A stretch of 64,000 nucleotides of DNA from Anaeromicrobium sp. (GTDB lineage Bacteria; Bacillota; Clostridia; Peptostreptococcales; Thermotaleaceae). The stretch lies in assembly GCF_025210435.1 (NCBI RefSeq), contig NZ_JAOART010000045.1, positions 1 through 64,000 on the forward strand, written 5' to 3'. This document shows positions 25,714-34,360 of this stretch, in pieces. Below the pieces are notes generated by a model. The model searched no databases, was not told the origin of the DNA, and saw nothing but the letters and a program-made list of their open reading frames with translations. A program made the position numbers and the translations under genes. The first letter of the stretch is position 1. Every line of letters begins with the position of its first letter.

Positions 25714-27075
25714 TTATTTTCTCTTTAACGACACACAGCACTCAACATGCATAGTATGAGGGAACATATCTACTGGCTGAACTTCAACAGTTTCATATCC
25801 ATGCTCATCTAAGAACTTTAAATCCCTAGCTAATGTAGATGGATTACAAGATACATATACAATCCTCTCTGGATTCATTTTCACTAGTGTATCTAAGACC
25901 CTTTCATCACAACCCTTTCTAGGAGGATCTACTACAGCCACATCTGCTAACATTCCATCCTTATACATCTTAGGAACTACTTCCTCTGCCTTACCTACAA
26001 AGAAAGCTGCATTATCTATATCATTAATCTTTGCATTAATCTTAGCATCTTCTATGGCAGCATCTATTACCTCTATACCATATACCTGCTTAGCTTTTCC
26101 TGCTAAAAATAACGATATGGTTCCTATTCCACAATAAATATCATACACCGTTTCTTTTCCACTTAAATCAGCATAGTCTAATGCTTTAGAATAAAGTACT
26201 TCCGTTTGAGTAGGATTTACTTGGAAAAAAGAAAGTGGAGATATTTCAAACTTAAGATTCCCTATGTAGTCTGTTATAGTATTTTTTCCATATAGGGTCT
26301 TACACTTCTTACCTAATATTTTGTTGGCCTTATTTCTGTTTATATTTAATACTACACTTTCAAGACCTTCTATATTATCCACTAGGTCTTGTACTATTTC
26401 TTCTTCATACATTAATTCATAGCCATTTCCTATTATTACTACCATAATTTCCCCAGTAGCATACCCTACCTTTGTAAGAATGTGTCTAATAAATCCCTTA
26501 TGCTTCTTTTCATCATATACGGATATTTTCTTTTCATCTATATACTTTCTCATTATCTCTACAACTTTTTCGTTAACTTCTTGTTGAATATGACAAGTTT
26601 CTAAGTTCACAATATCATGACTCTTCTTTTTATAGAATCCTATTAGGGATTTAGAATCTATCATTCCCACAGGGAACTGAGCTTTATTTCTGTAGTGATA
26701 TGGATTAGTCATGCCTATAGTGTCATGGACAGTTACATTTTCAAGCTTACCAATCCTCTCTATACTATCCCTTACTTTTTTAGTCTTTATTTTTAATTGT
26801 TCTTCATAATCAATGTGCATAATCTGACATCCACCACATTCATGGGCATGAGCACAGACTGGGTCTTTTCTTATATCCGATTCTTGTACCATTTCTACCA
26901 TTGTTCCTATGGCATAGTTTTTCTTTAGGGTATGAATCTTGGCCTTTACTATATCTCCTGGCACACAACCTTCTATGAATATGGTCATACCTTCTACCCT
27001 ACCGATACCTTCTCCACTAGTTCCTAAATCATGTATATTTACTTCATAAATTTCTTCCGTTCTTATTTCAATCAT
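25714..27075 (-). CDS. rlmD: RlmD-type 23S rRNA (uracil-C5)-methyltransferase
   Basis: 453 residues. TRAM domain (about 5-60). A 4Fe-4S ligand set C74, C80, C83 (CAHAHECGGC) and C161. SAM motif YDIYCGIGTISLFLA, DPPRKGCDE, and the catalytic Cys in VSCNPSTLARDL. It makes m5U in 23S rRNA (U1939 in E. coli RlmD; some Bacillota enzymes also modify U747). TTAGGAG eight bases before the ATG. A fragment of a second copy lies at 13235-13310. It lies 11 bases after the kinase remnant. Confidence 0.95.
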   Translation of the reverse strand: MIEIRTEEIYEVNIHDLGTSGEGIGRVEGMTIFIEGCVPGDIVKAKIHTLKKNYAIGTMVEMVQESDIRKDPVCAHAHECGGCQIMHIDYEEQLKIKTKKVRDSIERIGKLENVTVHDTIGMTNPYHYRNKAQFPVGMIDSKSLIGFYKKKSHDIVNLETCHIQQEVNEKVVEIMRKYIDEKKISVYDEKKHKGFIRHILTKVGYATGEIMVVIIGNGYELMYEEEIVQDLVDNIEGLESVVLNINRNKANKILGKKCKTLYGKNTITDYIGNLKFEISPLSFFQVNPTQTEVLYSKALDYADLSGKETVYDIYCGIGTISLFLAGKAKQVYGIEVIDAAIEDAKINAKINDIDNAAFFVGKAEEVVPKMYKDGMLADVAVVDPPRKGCDERVLDTLVKMNPERIVYVSCNPSTLARDLKFLDEHGYETVEVQPVDMFPHTMHVECCVSLKRK

Positions 27076-27085
27076 TACATTTCTC

Positions 27086-27500
27086 CTAACTTTTTCCTAA
27101 ATTTATTTGAAAAGTGGCTCCACCACTCTCATTATTATAAGCTATAATGGTTCCCTTGTGTCTATTTATTATTACTTTTCCTATATAAAGTCCAAGTCCC
27201 GTCTTTCCACCAGTAGACTTATAGAATCTTTCAAAGATTTTACTTTCTTCTCCTGTCTTTATTCCTATGCCATCATCTATTATTAGTATTTTCAAATCTT
27301 CATTTCCTACTACTTTTATTATAATATTATTCTTAGCATATCTTAGACTGTTTCCTATAATATTAATAAATACCCTAAGAAGCTTTTCTTCGTCCACATT
27401 TCCCATTATTTTATCTTCATATTCAAATGTTATATTTATATCCTTTTCCTTAGCCATGAACTTTAGATTATCTATGGCCCTCTTTATTATATAGGTGATC
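27086..27500 (-). pseudogene. Histidine kinase, ATPase-domain remnant
   Basis: The reading frame gives AIDNLKFMAKEKDINITFEY and a full HATPase_c core with NSLRYAKNN, DDGIGI and GKTGLGLYIGK. The sensor, membrane and H-box regions are missing. Upstream the frame runs into the response regulator gene, showing that a deletion removed the intervening DNA. An ATG at 27457 lacks a strong ribosome site. Confidence 0.8.
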
Positions 27501-27935
27501 CTTTTTTACTATTCTTCTATCTACACATATAGTAATATCTTTTACTTTTATGTCTTCACTACTCATATGACTTTTATTAAGTCTTCTTAAAATGGTCTTT
27601 ATTCTAACTACCAACTCCCTAGGACTAAAGGGCTTTGATAGATAGTCATCGGCTCCAAGTTCTAATCCTAGTATTCTATCAAACTCCTCTCCCCTTGCAG
27701 ATACAAATCTAATAGGAACTTCACTATTTTTTCTTATTTGCCTACATAGTTCTAATCCATCTAGGCCTTCCATCATTATGTCTAGTACTATTAAATGGGG
27801 TTTTAATCTATTCATCTCACTTATTACATTTTCTCCATTTGAAAACATGGTTACTTTGTATCCTTCTTTTTTAAGGTACATATTTATTAGTTCTCTTATA
27901 TTTTTTTCATCATCCACAACAAATATATGCTTCAT
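27468..27935 (-). pseudogene. OmpR-type response regulator truncated by deletion
   Basis: 155 codons. The receiver domain is complete (VVDDEKNIRELI, LDIMMEGLDGLELC, Lys in LSKPFSPREL). The winged-helix output domain breaks off after about 20 residues (IKVKDITICVDRR), then nine foreign residues and a stop. Normal length is about 225. The downstream sequence is the kinase remnant in another frame. GAGGTG precedes the ATG, so a receiver-only protein could still be made. Confidence 0.82.
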
Positions 27936-27985
27936 ACCATATCACCTCTACAAATATTTTATAAGAAATTAGCCTAAATTAACAG

Positions 27986-28016
27986 TGGGGATAACTAGAA
28001 AGTATAGCTATCCCCA
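27986..28016 (-). terminator. Hairpin after the coiled-coil protein gene
   Basis: TGGGGATA / TATCCCCA stem with a 15-base loop containing a further partial helix, just beyond the stop of the gene ending at 28023. No strong T run follows. Confidence 0.5.
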
Positions 28017-28022
28017 TTAATC

Positions 28023-28478
28023 TTATTTTATTCCCTTAAGTATTTCTAAGGCTTCCTTTAATTTTCCTAACTTCGCCTCTCTCTTTGCGGCTATTTCATT
28101 TAATATGGACTTGGCACCTTCCACATCTTTATTTTTCTTAGCAGTCTTTAAGCCTTCTCTTAATGTTTTTATTTCTTCTCTTATTGCCCTTATTTCTTCT
28201 TTAAGTGATTTTAATTTTGATCTTTCTTCTTTTATTTCTGCTTTTTTATCTTCATTATCTTTAAAGCTTCCCTTTAATTCTTTTATTCTTGATTTTTCTG
28301 CTTTCATATGTTCCCTAATATCCTTTGATTCTTTCCTTATTTCTTTCATCTTTTGGATTTCTGTAGATAATTGTTCCTTGACCTTGCCCCTTTCCTTTCT
28401 ATCCTCTGTTGCAAAGGCTGGCACTGCTGATACTATTAACAATGTCCCTACTAATAAAGCTGTAACAATTTTTTTCAT
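28023..28478 (-). CDS. Secreted coiled-coil protein
   Basis: 151 residues. A clear signal peptide (IVTALLVGTLLIVSAVPAFA) is followed by an almost unbroken charged helix with heptad spacing, very rich in Lys and Glu. No enzyme motif is present. It is presumably exported and remains free or wall-associated. It is a single gene with its own RBS, and the function is unknown. Confidence 0.8.
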   Translation of the reverse strand: MKKIVTALLVGTLLIVSAVPAFATEDRKERGKVKEQLSTEIQKMKEIRKESKDIREHMKAEKSRIKELKGSFKDNEDKKAEIKEERSKLKSLKEEIRAIREEIKTLREGLKTAKKNKDVEGAKSILNEIAAKREAKLGKLKEALEILKGIK

Positions 28479-28643
28479 TTTAATTCCTCCTTATTATTTA
28501 TTTATCTTTAGTATAGGTTCTAAATATGAAATAAAAGTATAGAAATTATGTAAAAAGTATGGAAATTTGTCCTTCATTAGTTTTATAATAATAGTAGAGA
28601 TATTTAATTTTTAATTTTCTAAACAGTTTTAAAATACTTTACC

Positions 28644-28878
28644 TATAGATTTATGAACACTAAGCTTTCTTTATACAGTAACTTGCCTATAAGGGAAACT
28701 ATTGAAAATTTTTGAAACCCTGGAACGTCACAACATCCTATGCTACTCCAACATGACTCATGAACCTATCTACCAAGATTCATACTTTCGCTTGTGACAA
28801 GGACTTGGGTGGAAAAGATTTTCAATAGTTTCCTGAAATAGGCCCGCATAAAGTAAGTTTATAATCAAAAAATCTATA
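28644..28878 (+). repeat. TATAGATTT structured repeat, full copy 2
   Basis: 235 bp with ends TATAGATTT / AAATCTATA. The inner stem is shorter than in other copies, yet both arms changed together: GAAACTATTGAAAAT pairs with ATTTTCAATAGTTTC, instead of the AAAATATATTG version. It ends four bases before the ribosome site of the GerMN gene, so it lies in that gene's leader. Confidence 0.92.
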
Positions 28879-28898
28879 ATAAAGAGGAGGCTAGAAAC

Positions 28899-29855
28899 AT
28901 GCTCAATACTTTTTTCAACTTATGTTTAATATGCTTAATTTGTATAGCCAACCTTGCTTATCCAAGTTATATTAACAACATTTCCTTAGATGCTTTTAAG
29001 ATTGATACAAAAGAATCTACTAAAACTTCCACAGAAATTGTACAACCTAAAGAAGAAACTAGATCGGAAGAAATCTATACTAAAAATTTACCAAATTATA
29101 TTAAACCCATTTCTATAAATGATGAAACCCAACTACCTATTACACTATTTTTACCAACCATATCTAAGAAACATTTATTTCCCACAACTAAATATATACG
29201 GGCTACAAGAACTCCCGTTACATCCACTGTTAATTTTTTAAAGACCTATATGAATATACCTAAAATAAATAGTCTTAAAATAAGGAATAGGGTTTTGTAT
29301 TTAAATTTTTCATCAAGAAATAACTTTAGTGAATATGATAGTGAAATTTTATATATTCTTGTGAATACTCTAACTTCAATAGATGGGGTAGATGGAGTTT
29401 TATTCTTAGTAGATGGTAAAAAAGTAGATAATTTATTAGGTAATGAAAATACTATTAATATTTTCTATAATAATTATTCCTATGCCTATTTAAGTTATGA
29501 TTATAATGGGCGAAATCTGTTAGTTCCTACCAATGTAGCTCATATGGATAAAGTGATAAAAGTATTAAAATCTGACAAGGACGAATTAAAAGGAGTTATG
29601 CCTAAGGGAGTAGAACTATTAGATTACTCTATTACTCAGGATACTATAACACTAAACTTTAATAAAAACTTCTTAAAGGCTTACAATGATAGACCTGATT
29701 TAAAGAATATGTTAATAGACAGTTTAAATTATTCTTATACTAGTTTTGAAGAAATAAATAATTTAGAAATAAAAGTAGATGGTAAGAAAATCACTACTTT
29801 CGGAGATTATGATTTATCAGTACCTATGAAAGGTTTAAGTATTATTAATCCATAA
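28899..29855 (+). CDS. Exported protein with two GerMN domains
   Basis: 318 residues. A hydrophobic N-terminus suggests export. A polar linker precedes two GerMN modules (about 95-190 and 205-310); LKIRNRVLYLNFS and ITQDTITLNFNK match the domain's repeated strand pattern. GerM-type proteins act in spore formation and germination in Bacillus. GAGGAGG precedes the ATG. It is transcribed alone, toward a shared terminator, and its leader is a full structured repeat. Confidence 0.8.
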   Translation: MLNTFFNLCLICLICIANLAYPSYINNISLDAFKIDTKESTKTSTEIVQPKEETRSEEIYTKNLPNYIKPISINDETQLPITLFLPTISKKHLFPTTKYIRATRTPVTSTVNFLKTYMNIPKINSLKIRNRVLYLNFSSRNNFSEYDSEILYILVNTLTSIDGVDGVLFLVDGKKVDNLLGNENTINIFYNNYSYAYLSYDYNGRNLLVPTNVAHMDKVIKVLKSDKDELKGVMPKGVELLDYSITQDTITLNFNKNFLKAYNDRPDLKNMLIDSLNYSYTSFEEINNLEIKVDGKKITTFGDYDLSVPMKGLSIINP

Positions 29856-29868
29856 AATATAATAAATT

Positions 29869-29894
29869 AGGGACGGTTTTTAAAAACCATCCCT
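29869..29894. terminator. Convergent terminator
   Basis: AGGGACGGTTTTT / AAAAACCATCCCT stem with one mismatch. It ends both the rightward GerMN gene and the leftward efflux operon. Confidence 0.8.
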
Positions 29895-29902
29895 TTAAAT
29901 TT

Positions 29903-31120
29903 TTATTCATATCTTAATGCTTCTATTGGATCTAATTTAGATGCCTTGTTAGCTGGATATATTCCTGATATTATACCTATTCCCCCTGAGAAAGTCCAAG
30001 CAATCATTATGGTTAATAGGGATACCCTAGGAGGTATCTTAATAAGCTTAGCTATACCAAAGGATATTATCACCCCTATACCCGTACCTATTATTCCACC
30101 TATTGCTGATATTATGACCGATTCTACTAGGAATTGTAATAATATATCCCTTCTCTTTGCTCCGATGGCCTTTCTAATACCTATTTCCCTAGTTCGCTCT
30201 GTAACAGATACAAGCATTATATTCATAACTCCAATACCACCTACAACTAGGGATATGGCTGCTATGGCCCCTACAACAGCCCTAACTATACCTGTAACCT
30301 TGTTTATAGATTCCATTTCTCCTTCTGCCGTATAGGCCCTATATTTTTCATCTCCCATATTAGAATGTCTTCTCTCTAGAAGTTTAATCATTTTATCTGT
30401 AGTTTCCCTTGCATTTATGCCACTTTTTATATTTAGCTCAATTCCCCATATGGTCTCGCCCATACCTATCATCTTTTCTAATGTACTTATGGGAACATAT
30501 ATTTTGTAGGCATTATCTCCTCCCCCTAAGTCTCCTAAGGTACTCTTAGGTTCTTCAAACAAGCCTACAATAACAAAAGAGCCACTAGTATATCCCATAT
30601 CTATATTTACACTTTCTCCTAATACATTAGTTCTTCCAAATACATCAAGGGCTGCCCTTTCATCTATTATGGCAATTGATCTTTTAGATTTAACATCACT
30701 TTTGGTTATGTATCTTCCCTTTACTAGTTCATTTTTTTCTATCTTGTCATAATCTTCGTGGGCTCCTACTAACCTTACACTTACTAAATCACTTTTAGAT
30801 TTCACCTTGCCATCTTCACTCAAACTAGGTATTATGGCCGATAGTTCATCATGAAAGGCTCTATTTAGTGCCTCCACATCACTTTTGGTAAGTCTATCCT
30901 TTCTCGTAGGATTTTCTCTCCAATTAGTTCCAATATATGCCCTACCTGCTCCAAACTTTTCAAATTCTTGATCTATGGCACTTTGACTACCTTCTCCTAA
31001 GGTTACTACTGTAATTACAGAAGATATTCCTATAATAATACCAAGCATAGTAAGTAATGAACGCAATTTATTTACCCAAATGGCTCCTATGGCCACTTTT
31101 ATACTCTCTAAAAAGTTCAT
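29903..31120 (-). CDS. MacB-type ABC transporter permease
   Basis: 405 residues. N-terminal membrane helix near LTMLGIIIGISSVITVV, a large extracytoplasmic MacB_PCD domain (about 45-250), then three membrane helices of the FtsX domain with ERTREIGIRKAIGA. With the ATPase and membrane fusion protein upstream it forms a tripartite-like exporter, probably for peptides or drugs. It ends the operon at a convergent terminator. Confidence 0.92.
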   Translation of the reverse strand: MNFLESIKVAIGAIWVNKLRSLLTMLGIIIGISSVITVVTLGEGSQSAIDQEFEKFGAGRAYIGTNWRENPTRKDRLTKSDVEALNRAFHDELSAIIPSLSEDGKVKSKSDLVSVRLVGAHEDYDKIEKNELVKGRYITKSDVKSKRSIAIIDERAALDVFGRTNVLGESVNIDMGYTSGSFVIVGLFEEPKSTLGDLGGGDNAYKIYVPISTLEKMIGMGETIWGIELNIKSGINARETTDKMIKLLERRHSNMGDEKYRAYTAEGEMESINKVTGIVRAVVGAIAAISLVVGGIGVMNIMLVSVTERTREIGIRKAIGAKRRDILLQFLVESVIISAIGGIIGTGIGVIISFGIAKLIKIPPRVSLLTIMIAWTFSGGIGIISGIYPANKASKLDPIEALRYE

Positions 31121-31130
31121 TTAAACACCC

Positions 31131-31844
31131 CTATTCCTTTGAAGATTCTAAAGATATTATCCTTCTATCTTCTACCTGTTTATCTTCTATAAGCTCTCCA
31201 TCTCTAAAAGTTATAACCCTTTTTGTATGTTCAGCAATTTCTGGTTCATGGGTTACCATAACAATGGTTACTCCTTCCTCGTTCAATTGCTGAAATATTC
31301 CCATTACTTCATCCCCCGATTTAGTATCTAAATTTCCCGTAGGTTCATCAGCTAGTATTATGGCAGGGTCATTGACTAAAGATCTAGCTATGGCTACACG
31401 TTGCCTTTGACCTCCAGATAGTTCATTAGATTTATGATGGACCCTATCTCCAAGACCAACCCTCTCTAGGGCTTTTATGGCCCTTTCTTTCCTTTCCTTT
31501 GGAGGAATTCCTGCATACATCATGGGTAATTCCACATTCTTTAGGGCTGATATACGTGGTAACAAATTAAAGGATTGAAATACAAATCCAATTTTTTTAT
31601 TCCTTATGGTAGCCAAATCCCCCTCATTTAAAGCATCTATTTCATGTCCATCTAATATATATTTTCCGTCACTAGGTTTATCTAAACATCCTAATATATT
31701 CATTAAAGTAGATTTTCCAGAGCCTGAAGGGCCCATTATTGATACAAATTCTTCAGGCTTCACATCTATATCTACACATTTTAATGCTTCCACAGAAATG
31801 CTTCCCGTATTGTAGATTTTTTTTAAATTTTTAATCTTAATCAT
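31131..31844 (-). CDS. ABC transporter ATPase of the MacB/LolD group
   Basis: About 237 residues. Walker A GPSGSGKST, signature LSGGQRQRVAIARS, Walker B IILADEPTGNLD, and His in VTHEPE. It powers the adjoining permease. Start at 31844: GGAGAG lies seven bases upstream and overlaps the stop of the fusion-protein gene. An upstream ATG (31877) would enter that gene. Confidence 0.95.
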   Translation of the reverse strand: MIKIKNLKKIYNTGSISVEALKCVDIDVKPEEFVSIMGPSGSGKSTLMNILGCLDKPSDGKYILDGHEIDALNEGDLATIRNKKIGFVFQSFNLLPRISALKNVELPMMYAGIPPKERKERAIKALERVGLGDRVHHKSNELSGGQRQRVAIARSLVNDPAIILADEPTGNLDTKSGDEVMGIFQQLNEEGVTIVMVTHEPEIAEHTKRVITFRDGELIEDKQVEDRRIISLESSKE

Positions 31845-31845
31845 A

Positions 31846-33081
31846 CTACATCTCTCCACCCATATTAACTTCTTCACCTACTTTAATATCTTCAGTAGGA
31901 TTCATAATTACCTTATCTCCTTCTTTTATGGTATCTCCTATGATTTCCACTTCCAGGTCACTTTCAATTCCTGTTTTTATAATATTTTCTTGAACCTTTC
32001 CATCCACTACAGTATATACCACTTCACTACCATCTTTCCTTGTAAATATGGTTTCATAGGGAACCACTAGGGCATTTTCCTTTTTCTTAGTCAGTATGTC
32101 TAATTTAGCAGAAAATCCAGGTTTTAAGTATTTATCTATATTTTTAATATCTACTTTAATTTCAACTACATTTTCTTTTCCCTGTCCTGTTTGAACTTCT
32201 TTTGCAAAGGGTCCCACATATTTTATGACTCCATCATAGGATTTATCTTCAAAGGCATCCCCTTCAATTTTAACCTCATACCCTACATCTATCTTTCCTG
32301 CATCATATTCATTAATATCTGTAACAATTTCTAGGTTATCCACATCTTGAATAAACATTAGAGGTATATGGGACTCTACTATTCCACTTTCTGAAATTTT
32401 AGTATCTACTATAGTTCCCCTAATAGGGCTTTTTATAGTATGCTTTTTATAATCATCCTCTAATTTTTCAATTTGTACTTGTAGTAATTCTATTTCTTTC
32501 TTTTCTTTTAATATATCCCTTCCATTTTCTCCATTTCCATATTTTTCTTTTACCGATACATAGTCATTCTGAGCCGTATCTAGTTCATTTTTAGCCTTAT
32601 CATATTCTGATTTACTAAGACCTTTAGCTTCGTATAATTTTTTATTTCTCTCATAATTGATTTGAGCATCATTATATTTTATCTCAGCATTTTTAAATCT
32701 CACATTCAAATCTGATTTTAATTGTTCTAAATTCCTATATGCTATATCTAGTTTCATATTAGCTTCTTTTAATTTGTAGTTTATATGGGTTTTTTCTAGT
32801 TCCATAAGTACTTGACCCTGTTCTACTAGGTCGCCCTTTTTCACATACATTTTCTCCATTTTTTCTTCCACATCAGATACTATATCTCTCTTATCCATAG
32901 ATTGTATCTTTCCAGTGGCCTGTATCCTGGATTCAATATTTTCTTTTCTTATATCTACTGTTGAAACTCCCATACCCTTTCCCTCATTATTTTTCTTTGT
33001 TGCTACTACAGTTCCCATTCCCACCAAACCAACTACTACTGCAATAACTACAATTGTTAGTAGCTTCTTCTTCCTAAACAT
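31846..33081 (-). CDS. HlyD/RND-type membrane fusion protein
   Basis: About 411 residues. N-terminal membrane anchor (LLTIVVIAVVVGLVGMG), lipoyl-like half motifs (GDLVEQGQVLMELE and IKSPIRGTIVD), a coiled-coil hairpin (about 110-200) and a beta-barrel. Such adaptors link MacB-type exporters to the cell envelope; in a single-membrane cell it may reach the wall. Start at 33081 after AGGAAGGGG. It is first gene of the three-gene operon. Confidence 0.92.
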   Translation of the reverse strand: MFRKKKLLTIVVIAVVVGLVGMGTVVATKKNNEGKGMGVSTVDIRKENIESRIQATGKIQSMDKRDIVSDVEEKMEKMYVKKGDLVEQGQVLMELEKTHINYKLKEANMKLDIAYRNLEQLKSDLNVRFKNAEIKYNDAQINYERNKKLYEAKGLSKSEYDKAKNELDTAQNDYVSVKEKYGNGENGRDILKEKKEIELLQVQIEKLEDDYKKHTIKSPIRGTIVDTKISESGIVESHIPLMFIQDVDNLEIVTDINEYDAGKIDVGYEVKIEGDAFEDKSYDGVIKYVGPFAKEVQTGQGKENVVEIKVDIKNIDKYLKPGFSAKLDILTKKKENALVVPYETIFTRKDGSEVVYTVVDGKVQENIIKTGIESDLEVEIIGDTIKEGDKVIMNPTEDIKVGEEVNMGGEM

Positions 33082-33181
33082 CCTAAAACCCCTTCCTTTA
33101 ATTCTACTGCACATTGAATATTTTACCATATTCTTGTACTTTCACTAAATATTTACATGATTTTTAATATAGTTTTAATAT

Positions 33182-33250
33182 TATAGATTTATCAATCTGA
33201 AGTTTTCCCTATACAGTAACTTTCCTGAAGTAGGCTCACATAAACTTTGA
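33182..33250 (+). repeat. Short, right-truncated copy of the TATAGATTT repeat
   Basis: It begins TATAGATTTATCAA, has tatacagtaactt, and jumps directly to cctgaagtaggctcacataaa. The central stem and core are missing, and the right end is lost near 33250. It lies upstream of the efflux operon. Confidence 0.65.
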
Positions 33251-33267
33251 TTCCTATTCTATCAAAA

Positions 33268-33298
33268 AAAATAAGAACCCCCGGCGGGTCCTTATTTT
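33268..33298 (-). terminator. Terminator with CCGGC loop
   Basis: AAAATAAGAACCC / GGGTCCTTATTTT stem with one mismatch and a five-base loop. It ends the leftward fxsA/thioesterase transcript. Confidence 0.75.
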
Positions 33299-33394
33299 CT
33301 GTGTTGAGAGTAGAATCAGTTACTCATACTTTTCAAAAGCTTATTACAATTATAATACTTTTTTTTTAATTTTATACTGTTTTTGTACATATTA

Positions 33395-33781
33395 CTAATA
33401 AAAATTTATTCTTCTGTCATCTATCTTATCTTCAATTTTCTTCTTTAAAGCAATTTTAATCATTTCCCTAGTCATAGGTATGACTAACATAAAACCTAGT
33501 CCATCAGTAATTATACCAGGTGTAAGAAGCATGGCCCCTCCCACTAACACACATAAGCCATCCATAAGTTCATTAGTAGGCATTCGTCCTTCATTTATAT
33601 CAAATCTAATTTTCATAATAATATGACTTCCTTGAGACTTAGCAAGATATGCCCCAACTATTCCCGTTATTAATACTATACTAATAGTTGGAATAAAACC
33701 TATCTTAGTATTTAGCCTTAATAACAGGGTAAGTTCTAATAGGGGTATAGTTGTAAATAATATTATTAACCTAAGTAACAT
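33395..33781 (-). CDS. fxsA: FxsA-family membrane protein
   Basis: 128 residues. Small membrane protein with the family's opening (LIILFTTIPLLELTLLL) and GLVGAYLAKSQG-like segment, then MLTPGIITDGLGF. FxsA modulates phage exclusion when overproduced in E. coli; its normal role is unclear. It lies two bases after the thioesterase gene, so the two are cotranscribed. Confidence 0.88.
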   Translation of the reverse strand: MLLRLIILFTTIPLLELTLLLRLNTKIGFIPTISIVLITGIVGAYLAKSQGSHIIMKIRFDINEGRMPTNELMDGLCVLVGGAMLLTPGIITDGLGFMLVIPMTREMIKIALKKKIEDKIDDRRINFY

Positions 33782-33783
33782 AT

Positions 33784-34209
33784 TTATTCTCCCTTTTCTA
33801 ATTTATCATTTAATAAATTCCAAATTTCTGGATTTGCCTTCTTAAAATTAAGTGGTTTTAAATCCCTACTTACAAAGGCATGGATAGTAAATCCTTTAGC
33901 TAAAATCACCCTATCTGCTTTTCTAATTACATTATATTCAAATTTAAGTCTTACACCCTTTAGCATAGTGATTCTAGTTTCTATGCCAAGTTCATCATCA
34001 TATTTAGCTGCGTGAATATATTTACAATTAGCCTCTATTACAGGTAATATAACTCCTGATATTTCTAAATCCTTATAAGTATATCCTAATGATCTGAAAA
34101 ATTCATTTCTACCTACCTCAAACCAGGTAAAATAATTTCCGTTATAGCCTACTCCCATTTGATCCGTCTCTTCATATCTAACTCTTACGAAGGCCTCACT
34201 TTTGTACAT
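33784..34209 (-). CDS. Acyl-CoA thioesterase, YbgC/4-HBT family
   Basis: About 141 residues, single hotdog domain. The family motif with catalytic Asp appears as YEETDQMGVGYNGNYFTWFE, where the usual VVYHANY reads VGYNGNY. Substrate unknown; relatives act on short or medium acyl-CoA or aromatic CoA esters. Start at 34209 with AAAGGGGACC upstream. Confidence 0.88.
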   Translation of the reverse strand: MYKSEAFVRVRYEETDQMGVGYNGNYFTWFEVGRNEFFRSLGYTYKDLEISGVILPVIEANCKYIHAAKYDDELGIETRITMLKGVRLKFEYNVIRKADRVILAKGFTIHAFVSRDLKPLNFKKANPEIWNLLNDKLEKGE

Positions 34210-34308
34210 ATTTAGGTCCCCTTTCAACTATTACATTAAATTTTACCATATATTATATATAGACTCGTGGACTAAATTTATTGTAACAAAAACAATCTAA
34301 TAATACAA

Positions 34309-34345
34309 AATCAATCAGCCAAACTTTAAGTTTAACTGATTGATT
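34309..34345 (-). terminator. Terminator of the pfkA-pyk unit
   Basis: AATCAATCAG / CTGATTGATT 10-bp stem with a loop that itself has AAACTT/AAGTTT pairing. On the minus strand it is followed by TTTTG. Confidence 0.75.
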
Positions 34346-34360
34346 ATTATTTCATACAGT

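Noticed and set aside
27086-27457. Stand-alone small ATPase (anti-sigma-like) reading of the kinase fragment
   Set aside because: Kinase-type sequence continues in frame upstream of the ATG up to the junction with the regulator, and the ATG lacks a ribosome site. It is better seen as a deletion remnant.
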